Below are positions 26,156 through 35,500 of a stretch of 64,000 nucleotides of DNA, one piece after another; position 1 is the stretch's first letter, and each line of letters opens with the position of its first letter. A program made the position numbers and the translations under genes. The DNA is taken from positions 310,001 through 374,000 of the forward strand of contig JADKAQ010000046.1 of NCBI GenBank assembly GCA_016719105.1. Reading direction: 5' to 3'. Under the pieces are notes generated by a model. It had not been told where the DNA came from and did no database searches. It saw nothing but the letters and a program-made list of their open reading frames with translations. Origin of the DNA: Gemmatimonadota bacterium (GTDB lineage Bacteria > Gemmatimonadota > Gemmatimonadetes > Gemmatimonadales > Gemmatimonadaceae).

Positions 26156-26961
26156 GCCATGGGTGTCGAGGGCACGGCACGTACCGCGTGCACCAGACGC
26201 GTCACCTGCTCCTGCACCACGCGGTCGCGATGCGTGCGCCCACTGCGCAGCGACGTCCCAACGATCGCCCCATCGCAGAGCGGGGCCAGCGTCGCCGCAT
26301 TCTCGGGGGTGAGCCCGCTCCCGATGAGCACGGGAAGCGATGTCGCGCGCGCGGCACGCAGGTCGTCGGGATCGGGGCCGATCCCTGTCTCCCCGCCGCT
26401 GATGATCACCGCGTCGGCCCCCGCGGCCTCGGCCTCGCGCGCCGAAAGCGCCAGCGGCTTCGGTCCGCCGATGGGCGTCGTGTACTTCACCTGCAGGTCG
26501 GTGAACAGTTGCACCTGCTCGGCCTTGATGGCCTGTCGATAGGCGAGGATCGCCTCGGGCTCGGGCTCGAAGGGGCCGAGCTTGGTCATCACCCGGTCGA
26601 CGAAGAAGTCGATGCGGATGAAGCGCGCCCCGGTCATCGCGGCGATGGCCAGCGAGGCGCGCCAGTCGTTGAGCAGGACTTCCACGCCGATGGGGATCCG
26701 CGCGCGCGCCACCACCTCCCGCGTCACCCGCGTCATCGCCGCATGGATCTCGGCCCCGCCGACCATCGTGTGCGGCTGGTCGAAGTCGTTCTCCACCAGC
26801 GCGCCATCGACGCCCCCCGCCTCAAGTCGTTCGAGGTCGGCCAGTGCCGCGTCGACAATGGCGTCGATGCTGGTGAAGGCCGGGTAGCCCGGCATCGGGG
26901 GGAGGGCGATCATCCCGATGATGGGGCGCGGCCCGGGAAAGAGCGTGCGGAAGCGACTCAT
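26152..26961 (-). CDS. BtpA/SgcQ family TIM-barrel protein
   Basis: A 269-residue cytoplasmic protein of the BtpA family. Landmarks: IGMIALPPMPGYP at the N-terminus, DGALVENDFDQPH, GVEVLLNDWRASLAIA, FIRIDFFVDRVM, DVQVKY-equivalent LQVKYTTP, GADAVIISGGETG and LIGSGLTPENAATL with the phosphate-binding end GAIVGTSLR. Founding BtpA was linked to photosystem I assembly, but most bacterial members sit beside sugar or nucleoside kinases and transporters and are thought to be phospho-sugar enzymes. It is only three bases from the PfkB kinase stop and overlaps the permease start, a tight three-gene unit. Exact reaction unknown. Confidence 0.85.
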   Translation of the reverse strand: MSRFRTLFPGPRPIIGMIALPPMPGYPAFTSIDAIVDAALADLERLEAGGVDGALVENDFDQPHTMVGGAEIHAAMTRVTREVVARARIPIGVEVLLNDWRASLAIAAMTGARFIRIDFFVDRVMTKLGPFEPEPEAILAYRQAIKAEQVQLFTDLQVKYTTPIGGPKPLALSAREAEAAGADAVIISGGETGIGPDPDDLRAARATSLPVLIGSGLTPENAATLAPLCDGAIVGTSLRSGRTHRDRVVQEQVTRLVHAVRAVPSTPMA

Positions 26962-26964
26962 GGC

Positions 26965-27792
26965 CTAACGCACATCGGCGACGGCTCCCAGGTGACGGAT
27001 CACGCGCGCGGCCCGCTTCGCGCCGGCGCGCATCGCCGCAGGAACGTCGCGATCGCGCGCATAAGCAACGGTGAACGCCGCCTGGTAGGCGTCGCCACAC
27101 CCCGTACTGTCGACGCACTCATCGGGCGGGACCAGCTCGGCGGGCGCGACATGGCGTGCTCCTTTCACGAGCGCGCTGCTCCCCGCCCCGCCGTGCGTCA
27201 CGACGATGACGCTACGAGTCCCGCGCGACCGGGGCAAGAGTCGCTCGACCATCGCCTCGTCGCCACTGATGAAGAGGAGTTCGAACGTATCGAGGAGCGC
27301 ATCGAGCCCCTGCAGCGCGTCGCCCAGGTCCGCGCCGTCGAGCAGGTCGGCGACGCGCATCGCCGAGAGGTCGCGCGCGACGATGATGGGTTCGACCAGG
27401 GGCATCAGTTGCCGGAAGACCGGGATCGCAATCACGTCGACATCGCGCAGCAGCGCCCACTCACGCTCGCCCAGGCGGAAGTCGGCGAGCACACCGGGCG
27501 CGTACCCGCCCGGGGGGAAGTGGCGCTCACCACCAGCGGCAAGCTGAATGTCCTGCGACGCCGTGGCGCCGGGGCGCTGGTGCATCCATGTCGCCTCGAC
27601 GTCGGCCGTAGCGAGGGCCCGCCGCACCATCGACGCTGCCGCGTCGGCCCCGGTGCAGCTGACGAGCGCCACGTACTCGGCCCCAGCGTGCCGGGCGTGC
27701 ACCGCGAAGTTGAGCGAAATCCCGCCCACGCGCGTCACGCCGAGGTCGAGGTAACGATCGATGGTGCACTCGCCCACGGCGGCGATGCGCAT
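26965..27792 (-). CDS. PfkB-family sugar/nucleoside kinase (fructoselysine-kinase-like)
   Basis: A 275-residue ribokinase-fold kinase. N-terminal MRIAAVGECTIDRYLDLG and the GGISLNFAVHARHAGAEYVALVSCTGAD region are substrate-side landmarks; the second PfkB signature is DSTGCGDAYQAAF, containing the catalytic Asp and anion hole (GCGD where GAGD is usual). The overall look is nearest to FrlD-type fructoselysine 6-kinases by eye, a weak but notable resemblance since the operon also encodes an APC permease as the frl system does. No deglycase (FrlB) is nearby. The gene begins 13 bases after the TolB-amidohydrolase stop. Its stop codon lies in a copy of the recurrent octamer. Confidence 0.85.
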   Translation of the reverse strand: MRIAAVGECTIDRYLDLGVTRVGGISLNFAVHARHAGAEYVALVSCTGADAAASMVRRALATADVEATWMHQRPGATASQDIQLAAGGERHFPPGGYAPGVLADFRLGEREWALLRDVDVIAIPVFRQLMPLVEPIIVARDLSAMRVADLLDGADLGDALQGLDALLDTFELLFISGDEAMVERLLPRSRGTRSVIVVTHGGAGSSALVKGARHVAPAELVPPDECVDSTGCGDAYQAAFTVAYARDRDVPAAMRAGAKRAARVIRHLGAVADVR

Positions 27793-27805
27793 GAAAGACG
27801 TCGGC

Positions 27806-30800
27806 CTACTTCGGCGTCGCGTCGTTCGCCATCCACCACTGCTTGGGCAAGGGACGCTGCCGCGGCCACACCTCGGCCAGCGTGTTGCCGTCGTACACGC
27901 GCCCGTTCTTCATCACGTAGCGAATGGTGTTCGTGTTCTTGATGTCGTCGAGCGGATTGCCGTCGAGCACGAGCAGGTCGGCCAGCTTCCCGGCCTCCAC
28001 CGTCCCGAGGTCCTTCTGCAACCCGATCGCCTCCGCGCCAAAGATCGTCGCCACGCGAAGCGCATCCATCTGCTTCATCCCGCCGCTGGCGATGGTCCAC
28101 AGCTCCCAGTGCACGCCGAGTCCTTGCAGCTGTCCGTGCCCGCCCAGCCCGACGCGCCCGCCTGCCTCGACGAGCTTCTTCGCCTGCTCGGCGAAGAGCT
28201 TGAAGGAGTATTCGCTGTCGCGGAACCACTGCGGGCGCCGGAGCCCGCGGCGCTCGAGCTCCGAGAACGGCGTGAAGCGCGTGAGCTTGGCATCGGCGAG
28301 GATGTCGTAGTGCTCATACCACCAGTTCTCGGCCCACGGGCCGCCGTACTGCACCAGCAGGGTCGGCGTCCAGGTGGTCCCGCTCTTCGCGAAGAGTTGC
28401 AGCGCGTCCTTGTACATCGGGGCAATGGGAAGCGTGTGCTCGATCCCGGCGTACCCATCCATCGCCTCGGTCATGTTCTTCTTGAAATCGAGCCCCCCTT
28501 CGAGCGTGGGGGTGATGCGCTGCGCCTTGGCGGCCATCGCGATCCATTGCCGCTGGCGGCGGTCGCCGGCCTGGTACTGCTTGATCGTCTCCGTGAGGTA
28601 GAACTCCGAGTAGCGCCGCATGACCTCCTTGGCGTCGTCGGCGCTCGACACGTCGTCTTGTGAGAAGATCCCCGGACCGGTGGCGTAGACGCGCGGGCCG
28701 ATGATCTGCCCGACCTCCACCGCGTCGCCGTACGACACGACATCGGCGGTGGACGTCTGCGGGTCGCGCGTGGTGGTGACTCCGTACGCCAGGTTGGCCG
28801 TGTACATGTACGGTTGCGGCGAGTGCACCCCCCACTGCGGCCACATGTGCGCGTGTACGTCGACCAACCCCGGCATGATCGTCTTGCCGCTCACGTCGAT
28901 GGTGCGCGCGCCGCTGGGGATGGTCACGCTTCCTTCCGCCCCGACCGCCGTGATGCGGTTGTTGGTGACGACCACATCGCCGCGCGCGATGACCTCATCG
29001 CCCTTCATGGTGATGATGCGCGCCCCGCGCAGGACCACGGTCCCGTTGGGACGATCCTTGGGCGCGGTAATGGTGATGTCGGTGCGCGACGCCTCGTACA
29101 CCGGCTTGTTGGCGACCGTCTCGCCACCGGCCGGACGCCCCTCCGGGCGCGGCGGGGCCTTGGCCGCGGAGTCGGCGGCCAGCGAATCGGCGCGCGCGAG
29201 GTCATACTGGAAGAACGAGCGCCCTAACGAGTAGAAGACGCCGCGCGCATCGCCGGTCCATCCGAGGAAGTCGCCGCCGATGCGGGACAGCCGGCGGAAG
29301 GGGAGCGCACCACCGGTGGGCTGCTGCACCGAGAGCGTCGGGGTAACGCCTCCGGTCATCGGGAGTGGCACGACGAAGATCTTGTTGTCCACGAGCGCCA
29401 GCGCGCGCGAACCGTCGGGCGAGGCGATGAGCTCCTGCGCCTGTCGCGGCTGCGCATTGGGCCCGCCGCCCGGCGGCGAGAAGCCCGTCACCTTGAGGTG
29501 CGCCTTGCGTTCGGTCCCGTCCCAGCGCATCGAGACGAGGCCGTCGCCCCCTTCGTACAACCAGATGCGCGAGGAGTCGCGAGTGAAGTGCGGACGCCCC
29601 GCATTGGTGAGCGCGGTGATGTACGACGCCGCACCGCCCGTGGCCGGAATCCAGACCAGGTCGGTGAGGACGAGCTTGGGGTTGATCTCGTCGTTGACGA
29701 TCGCGCGCTGCGTGCGCGGGGCGCGGGCGGCGACGATACGCGTCCCGTTCGCCGAATACATGATGTCGTCGTAGTACGCCGACTGCGTCGTCAGCTTCTC
29801 GGGGCGTCCGCCGTCAGCGGCAATGCGCCAGATGTCGCCCCCGTCCTCGGTCCAGGAGACGTAGGCGATGTACTTGCCGTCGGGCGACCAGGCGGGCACG
29901 TGCTCACCATCCGTGGACGTCGTGAGACGACGCGGCGTCCCCGCGGGGAGGTCCATGATCCACAGGTGGTCGAGCGCCGAGAAGGCCAGGCGCTTGCCAT
30001 CGGGCGAGGGGCGCGCGCCGCGCACCTGCCGCACGGTGAGCACGGAGTCGTTCACCGGGTACTGGAACGCCACCAGCTCGCCGATCATCTGGTTCACCTC
30101 GGCGGTGAACGGGATGGGCGACTGCTGCCCGGTGGCGACGTCGAGGCGCCAGATCTTGCCGTGGTGGGCAAGGACGATGGCCTTGGAGTCCGGCGTCCAC
30201 GAATAGCCCGGGAGCAGGTCGCGCGAGCCGCGCGACTCGATGTCATCGCGCTGGATGTCCTTGGCGAGCCAGCGTTCGTCGCCTGACGAGAGTTCGCGCA
30301 GCTTGAGTCCCGTGACCGCCATCTGCCGCGAGGCGTAGGCGAGCCACTTGCCGTCGGGGCTCACCGCGGGGCGGAAGCCGGTGCCGAGGTTGAGGGTGCG
30401 GGTGGCGAGTCGCCCAGTCTCGCGGTCGTACATGACGACCTGCGTCGTCCCCATCATCTGGTTGTAGCCGGCGGGGCCGGTGCGGGCGCTGGCGTAGACG
30501 TAGCGTCCGTCCGGGGAGACCGAGGCCCCCATGAAGTTGGCGGGCGCGTTGCCGCCCCCGGGGCCAGCCCCCTCCCGCACCGGTGCGGCTCCCGTCAGCC
30601 GCAATCCGCTGCCGCCGTTCCGGTGATACAGCCAGAGGTCGTTGCTGCGCGAGACGACGATGTACTGCCCGTCCGGCGTCCAGTCGGGCGAGACGTACGC
30701 CATCCCGCGCCCGCTCGTGACCGCTCGCAGGTTCTTCCCGTCGGGACCGACGACGTAGAGGTTCTCGCTCCCCGACCGGTCGCTGACGAAGACGATGGCA

Positions 30801-31123
30801 TTGCCGTCCGGCGCCCAGCGCGGCTGTCCGTCGAAGCCCGAGCCGCTCGTTATGCGCGTGGCGGCGCCACCGGTGGCGGAGATCGTGTACAGGTCGCCCA
30901 GCAAGTCGAAGACGATCGTCTTCCCGTCGGGGCTCAGGTCGAGCGAGAGCCAGGTCCCTTCGTCCGTCGTGAAGACGAGCGGCCGCGTGGGGATGAGCGG
31001 AAGCTCCGACTCCGGCGCGGTGCGCCGGGTGCTGTCGGGGGTCGCCTGGGCCAGCGTCGCGCTGGCGACGCCGGCCAGGAGCGCGGCGGTGAGGACGGGT
31101 TGGACGAGGGCGGCGCGTACCAT
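27806..31123 (-). CDS. TolB-like propeller plus amidohydrolase, exported
   Basis: A 1105-residue secreted two-domain protein. Signal peptide to about ATLAQA; residues 50-660 form TolB/WD40-type blades with repeated SPDGK/APDGN motifs (LSPDGKTIVFDLLGDLY, WAPDGNAIVFVSDRSG, VSPDGRYVYASA, WSPDGKYIAYVSWTEDG); residues about 700-1100 form the amidohydrolase barrel with metal ligands H757 and H759 (VDVHAHMW) and tail KLADLLVLDGNP. A GGAG lies six bases before the ATG. It is the intact paralogue of the frameshifted gene at 8180-11626. A poly-Pro/Gly linker region (PPRPEGRPAGGE) separates the domains. Likely periplasmic hydrolase acting on peptide- or amide-linked substrates recognised through the propeller. 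Confidence 0.88.
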   Translation of the reverse strand: MVRAALVQPVLTAALLAGVASATLAQATPDSTRRTAPESELPLIPTRPLVFTTDEGTWLSLDLSPDGKTIVFDLLGDLYTISATGGAATRITSGSGFDGQPRWAPDGNAIVFVSDRSGSENLYVVGPDGKNLRAVTSGRGMAYVSPDWTPDGQYIVVSRSNDLWLYHRNGGSGLRLTGAAPVREGAGPGGGNAPANFMGASVSPDGRYVYASARTGPAGYNQMMGTTQVVMYDRETGRLATRTLNLGTGFRPAVSPDGKWLAYASRQMAVTGLKLRELSSGDERWLAKDIQRDDIESRGSRDLLPGYSWTPDSKAIVLAHHGKIWRLDVATGQQSPIPFTAEVNQMIGELVAFQYPVNDSVLTVRQVRGARPSPDGKRLAFSALDHLWIMDLPAGTPRRLTTSTDGEHVPAWSPDGKYIAYVSWTEDGGDIWRIAADGGRPEKLTTQSAYYDDIMYSANGTRIVAARAPRTQRAIVNDEINPKLVLTDLVWIPATGGAASYITALTNAGRPHFTRDSSRIWLYEGGDGLVSMRWDGTERKAHLKVTGFSPPGGGPNAQPRQAQELIASPDGSRALALVDNKIFVVPLPMTGGVTPTLSVQQPTGGALPFRRLSRIGGDFLGWTGDARGVFYSLGRSFFQYDLARADSLAADSAAKAPPRPEGRPAGGETVANKPVYEASRTDITITAPKDRPNGTVVLRGARIITMKGDEVIARGDVVVTNNRITAVGAEGSVTIPSGARTIDVSGKTIMPGLVDVHAHMWPQWGVHSPQPYMYTANLAYGVTTTRDPQTSTADVVSYGDAVEVGQIIGPRVYATGPGIFSQDDVSSADDAKEVMRRYSEFYLTETIKQYQAGDRRQRQWIAMAAKAQRITPTLEGGLDFKKNMTEAMDGYAGIEHTLPIAPMYKDALQLFAKSGTTWTPTLLVQYGGPWAENWWYEHYDILADAKLTRFTPFSELERRGLRRPQWFRDSEYSFKLFAEQAKKLVEAGGRVGLGGHGQLQGLGVHWELWTIASGGMKQMDALRVATIFGAEAIGLQKDLGTVEAGKLADLLVLDGNPLDDIKNTNTIRYVMKNGRVYDGNTLAEVWPRQRPLPKQWWMANDATPK

Positions 31124-31198
31124 GGTCGCTCCAGGGGCAGGATAGTCGGCGAATCGCCCGCTGACTTATGCCCGCGCCCGGAGCGTCGCAAGGGGGCG

Positions 31199-31705
31199 CT
31201 ACCCCCCGCAGCTCCAACGATGCAGCGCCGCTGCGTGGTAGCGATCGATGAGCCAGCGCCCGCCGTCGCGCACGAAGACGATGGTCTCCAGGAAGTCGGC
31301 CTGACACTGCTTCCCGTCCTTCCCCTGCGAGGTCTCGTGGTTCTTGAGCGTGGTCCACGCCACGTCGCCGAGGATGCGCGTGCGCAGGTCGCTGAAGTCG
31401 GCTTTCCACGTGGTCTCTGTCCCCCCCTGCTTGAGCCGGGCGACGAGCTCCGGGCCCGAGAGCGGGAGGGTGTCCTCGAGCAGGAGGAACTGCGGGGTGA
31501 GTGGCGCGAGCGTCCCCGCGGAGTCGGCCTTCTGCATGGCGACGTACCACCCATCGAGCGTGGCGCGGATCGCCGCGGAGTCGGCGGCCGCGTCGGGGAC
31601 GGCCTGGGCGGAGACGGTCGGCGGTGTCTTCTCGCCAGCGCTGGAGGAATCGTTAGGGGCGCAGGCCGCGGCTGCGAGCAGGACGACCGAGACGAAACGA
31701 CGCAT
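31199..31705 (-). CDS. NTF2-like/SnoaL-type lipoprotein
   Basis: A 168-residue lipoprotein with signal MRRFVSVVLL and lipobox LLAAAAC, followed by a Ser/Ala/Pro-rich linker. The folded part has the cone-shaped NTF2-like pattern: helix IRATLDGWYVAMQKADSAGTLAPLTPQFLLLED, strands TWKADFSDLRTRILGDVAWTTLKNHET and a final LETIVFVRDGGRWLIDRYHAAAL, the usual ending of DUF4440/SnoaL proteins. Two Cys (KQCQADF and RWSCGG) could pair. No catalytic residue is evident; a ligand-binding or accessory role is likely. It sits 35 bases after the CocE gene and 75 before the TolB-amidohydrolase, in the minus-strand run. Confidence 0.72.
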   Translation of the reverse strand: MRRFVSVVLLAAAACAPNDSSSAGEKTPPTVSAQAVPDAAADSAAIRATLDGWYVAMQKADSAGTLAPLTPQFLLLEDTLPLSGPELVARLKQGGTETTWKADFSDLRTRILGDVAWTTLKNHETSQGKDGKQCQADFLETIVFVRDGGRWLIDRYHAAALHRWSCGG

Positions 31706-31740
31706 GAGTGCCTTTCAAATGAGAGTGTGAACCCTTCGTC

Positions 31741-33615
31741 CTACGGAACCGGGACCGGCGCCAGCACCTGCACTTCGATGCGCGAGGCGCGCCCCGCCCC
31801 ACGATACACGCGCTGGCTCGCCTTCTTGAAGTCGGAGGGCTTGGCCTTGTAGATGTCGACAAAGGTCTGCGGGTTCCGGTCGACCAGGGGGAACCAGCTC
31901 CCTTGCACCTGCACCAGCATCCGGTGCCCGCGCTTGAACGTATGGAAGACGTCGGGCATCTCGAAGTCCAGGCGCGTGACTTCACCCGGGCGCAGCGGTT
32001 CGGGGCGCGCGAAGCTCTTTCGGAACTTCGCCCGCACCACGTCACCACGCACCAGCTCCTCGAAGCCGTTGGGGTGCACGTCGATGACCTTGACCACCCA
32101 GTCGCCGTCGGTCCCGCTCGTGGAGACGTAGAGCGTCGGCTTGATCGGCCCGGCGATGGTGAGATCCTCGGTGAGCACCTCGCCGCGATAGCTCACCACA
32201 TCGGCGCGCGAGCCCCCAAAGCGCTGGTCCTTCGCCATGTAGTCGGGATCCATGTCGGTGCTGTTGGCGCCAGCAAAGGGCACCGGGCGCGCCGGGTCGC
32301 TCACCCACTCCTCGAAGCCGGTCGACTTCGCGCCCTGCGCGGAATCGCCCTGCAGCGTGTGTGCGGCGCCAAGGTAGATCGACCGACCGCTCCCTTCCTT
32401 TGGAGGCCACTGGTCAAAGGTGCGCCAGCGGTTGCTCCCCGTCTCGAAGACCCATGCCTTGGGATGCTTCCCCATTCCGTTCCTCTTGAGATGTCCCTCG
32501 AAGAACGGGACGAGCATCTCGTCCTGGTACGTCTCCGCCGTGCGGCTGCCGAACGTCAGTTCCCCGACCGCGCTCCCCGAGTCACGCGCCCACTGCCCGT
32601 GGTACCACGGGCCGATGACGATGGCGTTGTCGGTGGACGCGCTCTGCTTCTCGATGGCCTGATACAGGTGCAACGCGCCGTAGTAGTTGTTGGCGTCGTA
32701 CAACCCGCCCACGGTGAGCACCGCCGGCTTCACCTGCTTCACATGCGCGAGGATGTTGCGCGCCTTCCAGAAGCTGTCGTACGTCCCGTGGCGCATCATG
32801 TCGCTCCACCCGGGCGACTTTCCCTTGAAGTACTTCCGCTCGGCGTTGGCCAGCGGCCCCATCTCCAGGAAGAAGCGGTAGCCGTCGTCGGTGCCAAAGT
32901 CGAACGGGCGGCCGCACGACATCGACGTCCCCTCGCCGCGCATCCCGCACATCAGCATGAAGTTGAAGGTCGACGTGAGGAAGAACGCGCCGTTGTGATG
33001 CGTGTCGTCGCCCAGGAACCAGTCGGTCTGCGGAGCCTGTGGCGAAGCCGCCTTGAGGGCGGGGTGGGCGTCGATCATCCCGGCCGTGGTGAAGAAGCCG
33101 CCGTACGAAATCCCCCAGAGCCCGACGCGTCCATTGTGGTGCGACGTGTTGCGCAGCAACCACTCGATGGTGTCGTAGGTATCGCTGCTCTCGTCCACGT
33201 CGCGCGCGCCTCGCTTGACCGCCTTGTGCGGCGTCATGTGCTCGAAGCGCCCCTCGGAACGGTAGCGACCGCGGACATCCTGCGTGACGAAGATGTAGCC
33301 CAACGAGGCAAAGCGCGGCCCCGGCCCGAGGTAGCGCGGGTAGCGCCCGTCTCCATAGGGACCGGCGCTATACGGCGTGCGAGTAAGCAGGATGGGATGT
33401 GACGTCGCCGAGTCGCGCGGGGTGTAGATCGCCGTGAAGAGCTTCACGCCGTCGCGCATCGGGATCATGACCTCGCGCTTGGCGTAGTGCGTGCGCAGGT
33501 ACGTCGTGTCCGGCCACGCGAACGACTGCGCGGCGGCCGGACGTGCGACCGGATTGGCGGCGACCAACGCCGTGAGCGCCAGCAGGAGCGTGGCGCAGCC
33601 GCGCGAGAACGTCAT
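31741..33615 (-). CDS. CocE/NonD family exported acyl hydrolase
   Basis: A 624-residue secreted serine hydrolase of the CocE/alpha-amino-acid ester hydrolase type (X-Pro dipeptidyl peptidase S15 fold). Signal peptide to about RPAAAQ. The alpha/beta-hydrolase core begins at VMIPMRDGVKLFTAIYTP; the nucleophile is S170 in GLWGISYGG; an oxyanion-side motif is FVTQDVRGRYRSEG; the acid is probably in VGGLYDANNYYG and the His in VIGPWYHGQWAR. A C-terminal jelly-roll domain (from about KPTLYVSTSGTDGDWVVKVIDVHPNG) is the family hallmark. Such enzymes act on esters or amides of alpha-amino acids. It starts the minus-strand run that continues to 21927. Confidence 0.9.
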   Translation of the reverse strand: MTFSRGCATLLLALTALVAANPVARPAAAQSFAWPDTTYLRTHYAKREVMIPMRDGVKLFTAIYTPRDSATSHPILLTRTPYSAGPYGDGRYPRYLGPGPRFASLGYIFVTQDVRGRYRSEGRFEHMTPHKAVKRGARDVDESSDTYDTIEWLLRNTSHHNGRVGLWGISYGGFFTTAGMIDAHPALKAASPQAPQTDWFLGDDTHHNGAFFLTSTFNFMLMCGMRGEGTSMSCGRPFDFGTDDGYRFFLEMGPLANAERKYFKGKSPGWSDMMRHGTYDSFWKARNILAHVKQVKPAVLTVGGLYDANNYYGALHLYQAIEKQSASTDNAIVIGPWYHGQWARDSGSAVGELTFGSRTAETYQDEMLVPFFEGHLKRNGMGKHPKAWVFETGSNRWRTFDQWPPKEGSGRSIYLGAAHTLQGDSAQGAKSTGFEEWVSDPARPVPFAGANSTDMDPDYMAKDQRFGGSRADVVSYRGEVLTEDLTIAGPIKPTLYVSTSGTDGDWVVKVIDVHPNGFEELVRGDVVRAKFRKSFARPEPLRPGEVTRLDFEMPDVFHTFKRGHRMLVQVQGSWFPLVDRNPQTFVDIYKAKPSDFKKASQRVYRGAGRASRIEVQVLAPVPVP

Positions 33616-33712
33616 GAGTCCCCTCCGGGGTGGAGCCGTGGTGTGCGGGCCGCGAACGCGAAGGCGCGTGTGTCGCCGGCGTGTGTGCTCGTCACTGTCT
33701 CGCTGTGCGCGC

Positions 33713-35341
33713 CTAGTGCCGTGCCATGAGGTAGCGCCCCGGCGCCGCGCCGGTCATCGCACCATCGCGCAAGACCGCCACCCCACCCACCAGCACGTGC
33801 ACGACGCCCGTCGCCATGCGCGACGGCGCCTCCCACGTGGACTGATCGCTGATGGTGCGCGGATTCCAGATCGCCAGGTCCGCCGCCATCCCTTCGGCAA
33901 CGCGCCCGCGGTCGTGCAAGCCGACGAAGGCGGCGGGGAACGACGTCATCTTACGCACCGCATCCTCGAGGGTGAGCGCCCGTTGCTCGCGCACGTAGCG
34001 CCCCAGGACCCGCGGAAAGGTCCCCGACGAGCGCGGATGGCCGCGCGTCCCCTCACGCGGGTCGACATAGGCGCCGTCGCTGGCCACCATGTTCCACGGC
34101 TGTTGCAGCAGGCGGCGCACGTCCACTTCGCGCACCGCGCCTAACGTGATCCCGATTGGCTTGGTGGCGCCGAGGATGAGGTTGGCCACCAGGTCGAACC
34201 GATCGACGTTGCGCGCCTTGGCCAGCTCGCTCAGGTACTGCCCCACCAGCGCCGGCTGCTCCGGGCTCGAGGTGATGCGCATCTGCGTGTAGCCCGTGGC
34301 CTTGAGCCAGGCAAAGCCGCCGTTGATCCCCTGCTCGCTCGACACCTTGAGCTTCGCGCGCTCCGCCGGGTCGCGCAGCAGCGCCCGCAAGTCGAAGCCT
34401 GGCGCCTTGGCCTGCGCCTCGGGAACGACGACGATATCCTCGAGGTGCGACGTGGCCGCACCATCATAGGGATACTGGTCGGTCACCGCGTTGACGCCGC
34501 GCGCCCGCGCCTTCTCCACGAGGGCGATCACCGTGTCGAGCAGGCCGGCGTTCTCCAGCCCCACCACCTTCTCGTGCGCGATCTTCGGGGCGATCCCGGC
34601 CCGTTCGCCGATCTCGATCGTCTCGCGATCCGATTCGATGAGATGATGCCCGGGGTCGCGCACGTGCGAGTCGTAGATCCCGCGAAACGGGGCGACTTCC
34701 TTCGCCAGCTCCACCACTTCGTCGGTCTTGCTGAACATCCCGGGCTCGTACATCAACCCAGATGACAGGCCGACGGCACCCAGCTCCATCCCTTCGCGCA
34801 CGAGCGCCTTCATCTTCGCCAGCTCTTCAGCGGTCGGCGCGCGTTGCGCCATCCCCATCACCGCCTCGCGCACGCCATTGTGCCCGATGTACGCCGCGAC
34901 GTTGGTCCCCGAGCCATGGTGGCGCAGCGAGTCCATGATCATGCGCAGGTGGAACGGGGCGAAGTAGCCATCGGGGCCGCCGACGATCGTCGTCACCCCC
35001 ATGCGCACGACCCCTTCGTTCAACTTGTTGGGCGACTTGAACGCCTCCTCGATGCTGTGCGAATGCACATCCACGAAGCCCGGCGAGACCACGAGCCCCG
35101 TGGCATCGATGCGCGAGGTCGCCGGCACTCGGCGCAGTGCACCTGGCGGGGCCACACGCACGATCCATCCCCCACGCACGGCGACATCGCCGGCAAAGGC
35201 GGGGCGTCCCGTGCCATCGACGATGCGGCCCCCGGTGATGACGAGGTCGTATCGGTCCGCCGGCGCCGAGGCGGGCGCCTGCGCGAACGAAGGGGCAGAA
35301 GCGAGCGCACACAGGGCGAGCGCAACGAACAGTCGACGCAT
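33713..35341 (-). CDS. Exported N-acyl-D-amino-acid deacylase (D-aminoacylase)
   Basis: A 542-residue metal-dependent hydrolase. The signal peptide (MRRLFVALAL to ASAPSFAQ) places it in the periplasm, unlike many cytoplasmic D-aminoacylases. The barrel starts at YDLVITGGRIVDGTG, metal ligands H93 and H95 are in DVHSHS, and later landmarks are GLSSGLMYEPG, GIYDSHVRDPGHHL, VTDQYPYDGA and VASDGAYVDPREGTRGHPRSSGTFPRVLGRYV, which closely follow the D-aminoacylase subfamily. The end is MAADLAIWNP. It would release D-amino acids from N-acylated forms. It is preceded by a terminator hairpin at 35479-35497 and so has its own promoter; next on the strand is CocE. Confidence 0.88.
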   Translation of the reverse strand: MRRLFVALALCALASAPSFAQAPASAPADRYDLVITGGRIVDGTGRPAFAGDVAVRGGWIVRVAPPGALRRVPATSRIDATGLVVSPGFVDVHSHSIEEAFKSPNKLNEGVVRMGVTTIVGGPDGYFAPFHLRMIMDSLRHHGSGTNVAAYIGHNGVREAVMGMAQRAPTAEELAKMKALVREGMELGAVGLSSGLMYEPGMFSKTDEVVELAKEVAPFRGIYDSHVRDPGHHLIESDRETIEIGERAGIAPKIAHEKVVGLENAGLLDTVIALVEKARARGVNAVTDQYPYDGAATSHLEDIVVVPEAQAKAPGFDLRALLRDPAERAKLKVSSEQGINGGFAWLKATGYTQMRITSSPEQPALVGQYLSELAKARNVDRFDLVANLILGATKPIGITLGAVREVDVRRLLQQPWNMVASDGAYVDPREGTRGHPRSSGTFPRVLGRYVREQRALTLEDAVRKMTSFPAAFVGLHDRGRVAEGMAADLAIWNPRTISDQSTWEAPSRMATGVVHVLVGGVAVLRDGAMTGAAPGRYLMARH

Positions 35342-35478
35342 GTGGAGAGTGCAGGAGGGACGAGAAGAGTGGGCGCGGAGAAGCTGCCCCCGCGACGCGC
35401 CTCCCGCAACGCCGGGCCGGAGCGTGGTCACGCCGGTCGTTGCCTCCCACGAAGGTCCCCTCGGCGCTGCCCGACTAG

Positions 35479-35497
35479 CGCGCCAGCAACTGGCGCG
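35479..35497 (-). terminator. Compact terminator hairpin ending the serine hydrolase-CPBP operon
   Basis: A perfect 8-bp stem CGCGCCAG / CTGGCGCG with a 3-base loop starts four bases after the stop codon of the CPBP gene on the minus strand. Short but tight and well placed; no U-run. Confidence 0.5.
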
Positions 35498-35500
35498 GGC

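Noticed and set aside
31903..33402. A 500-codon plus-strand frame opposite CocE
   Set aside because: Same shadow pattern; CocE on the other strand has a signal peptide, GISYGG nucleophile and jelly-roll domain.
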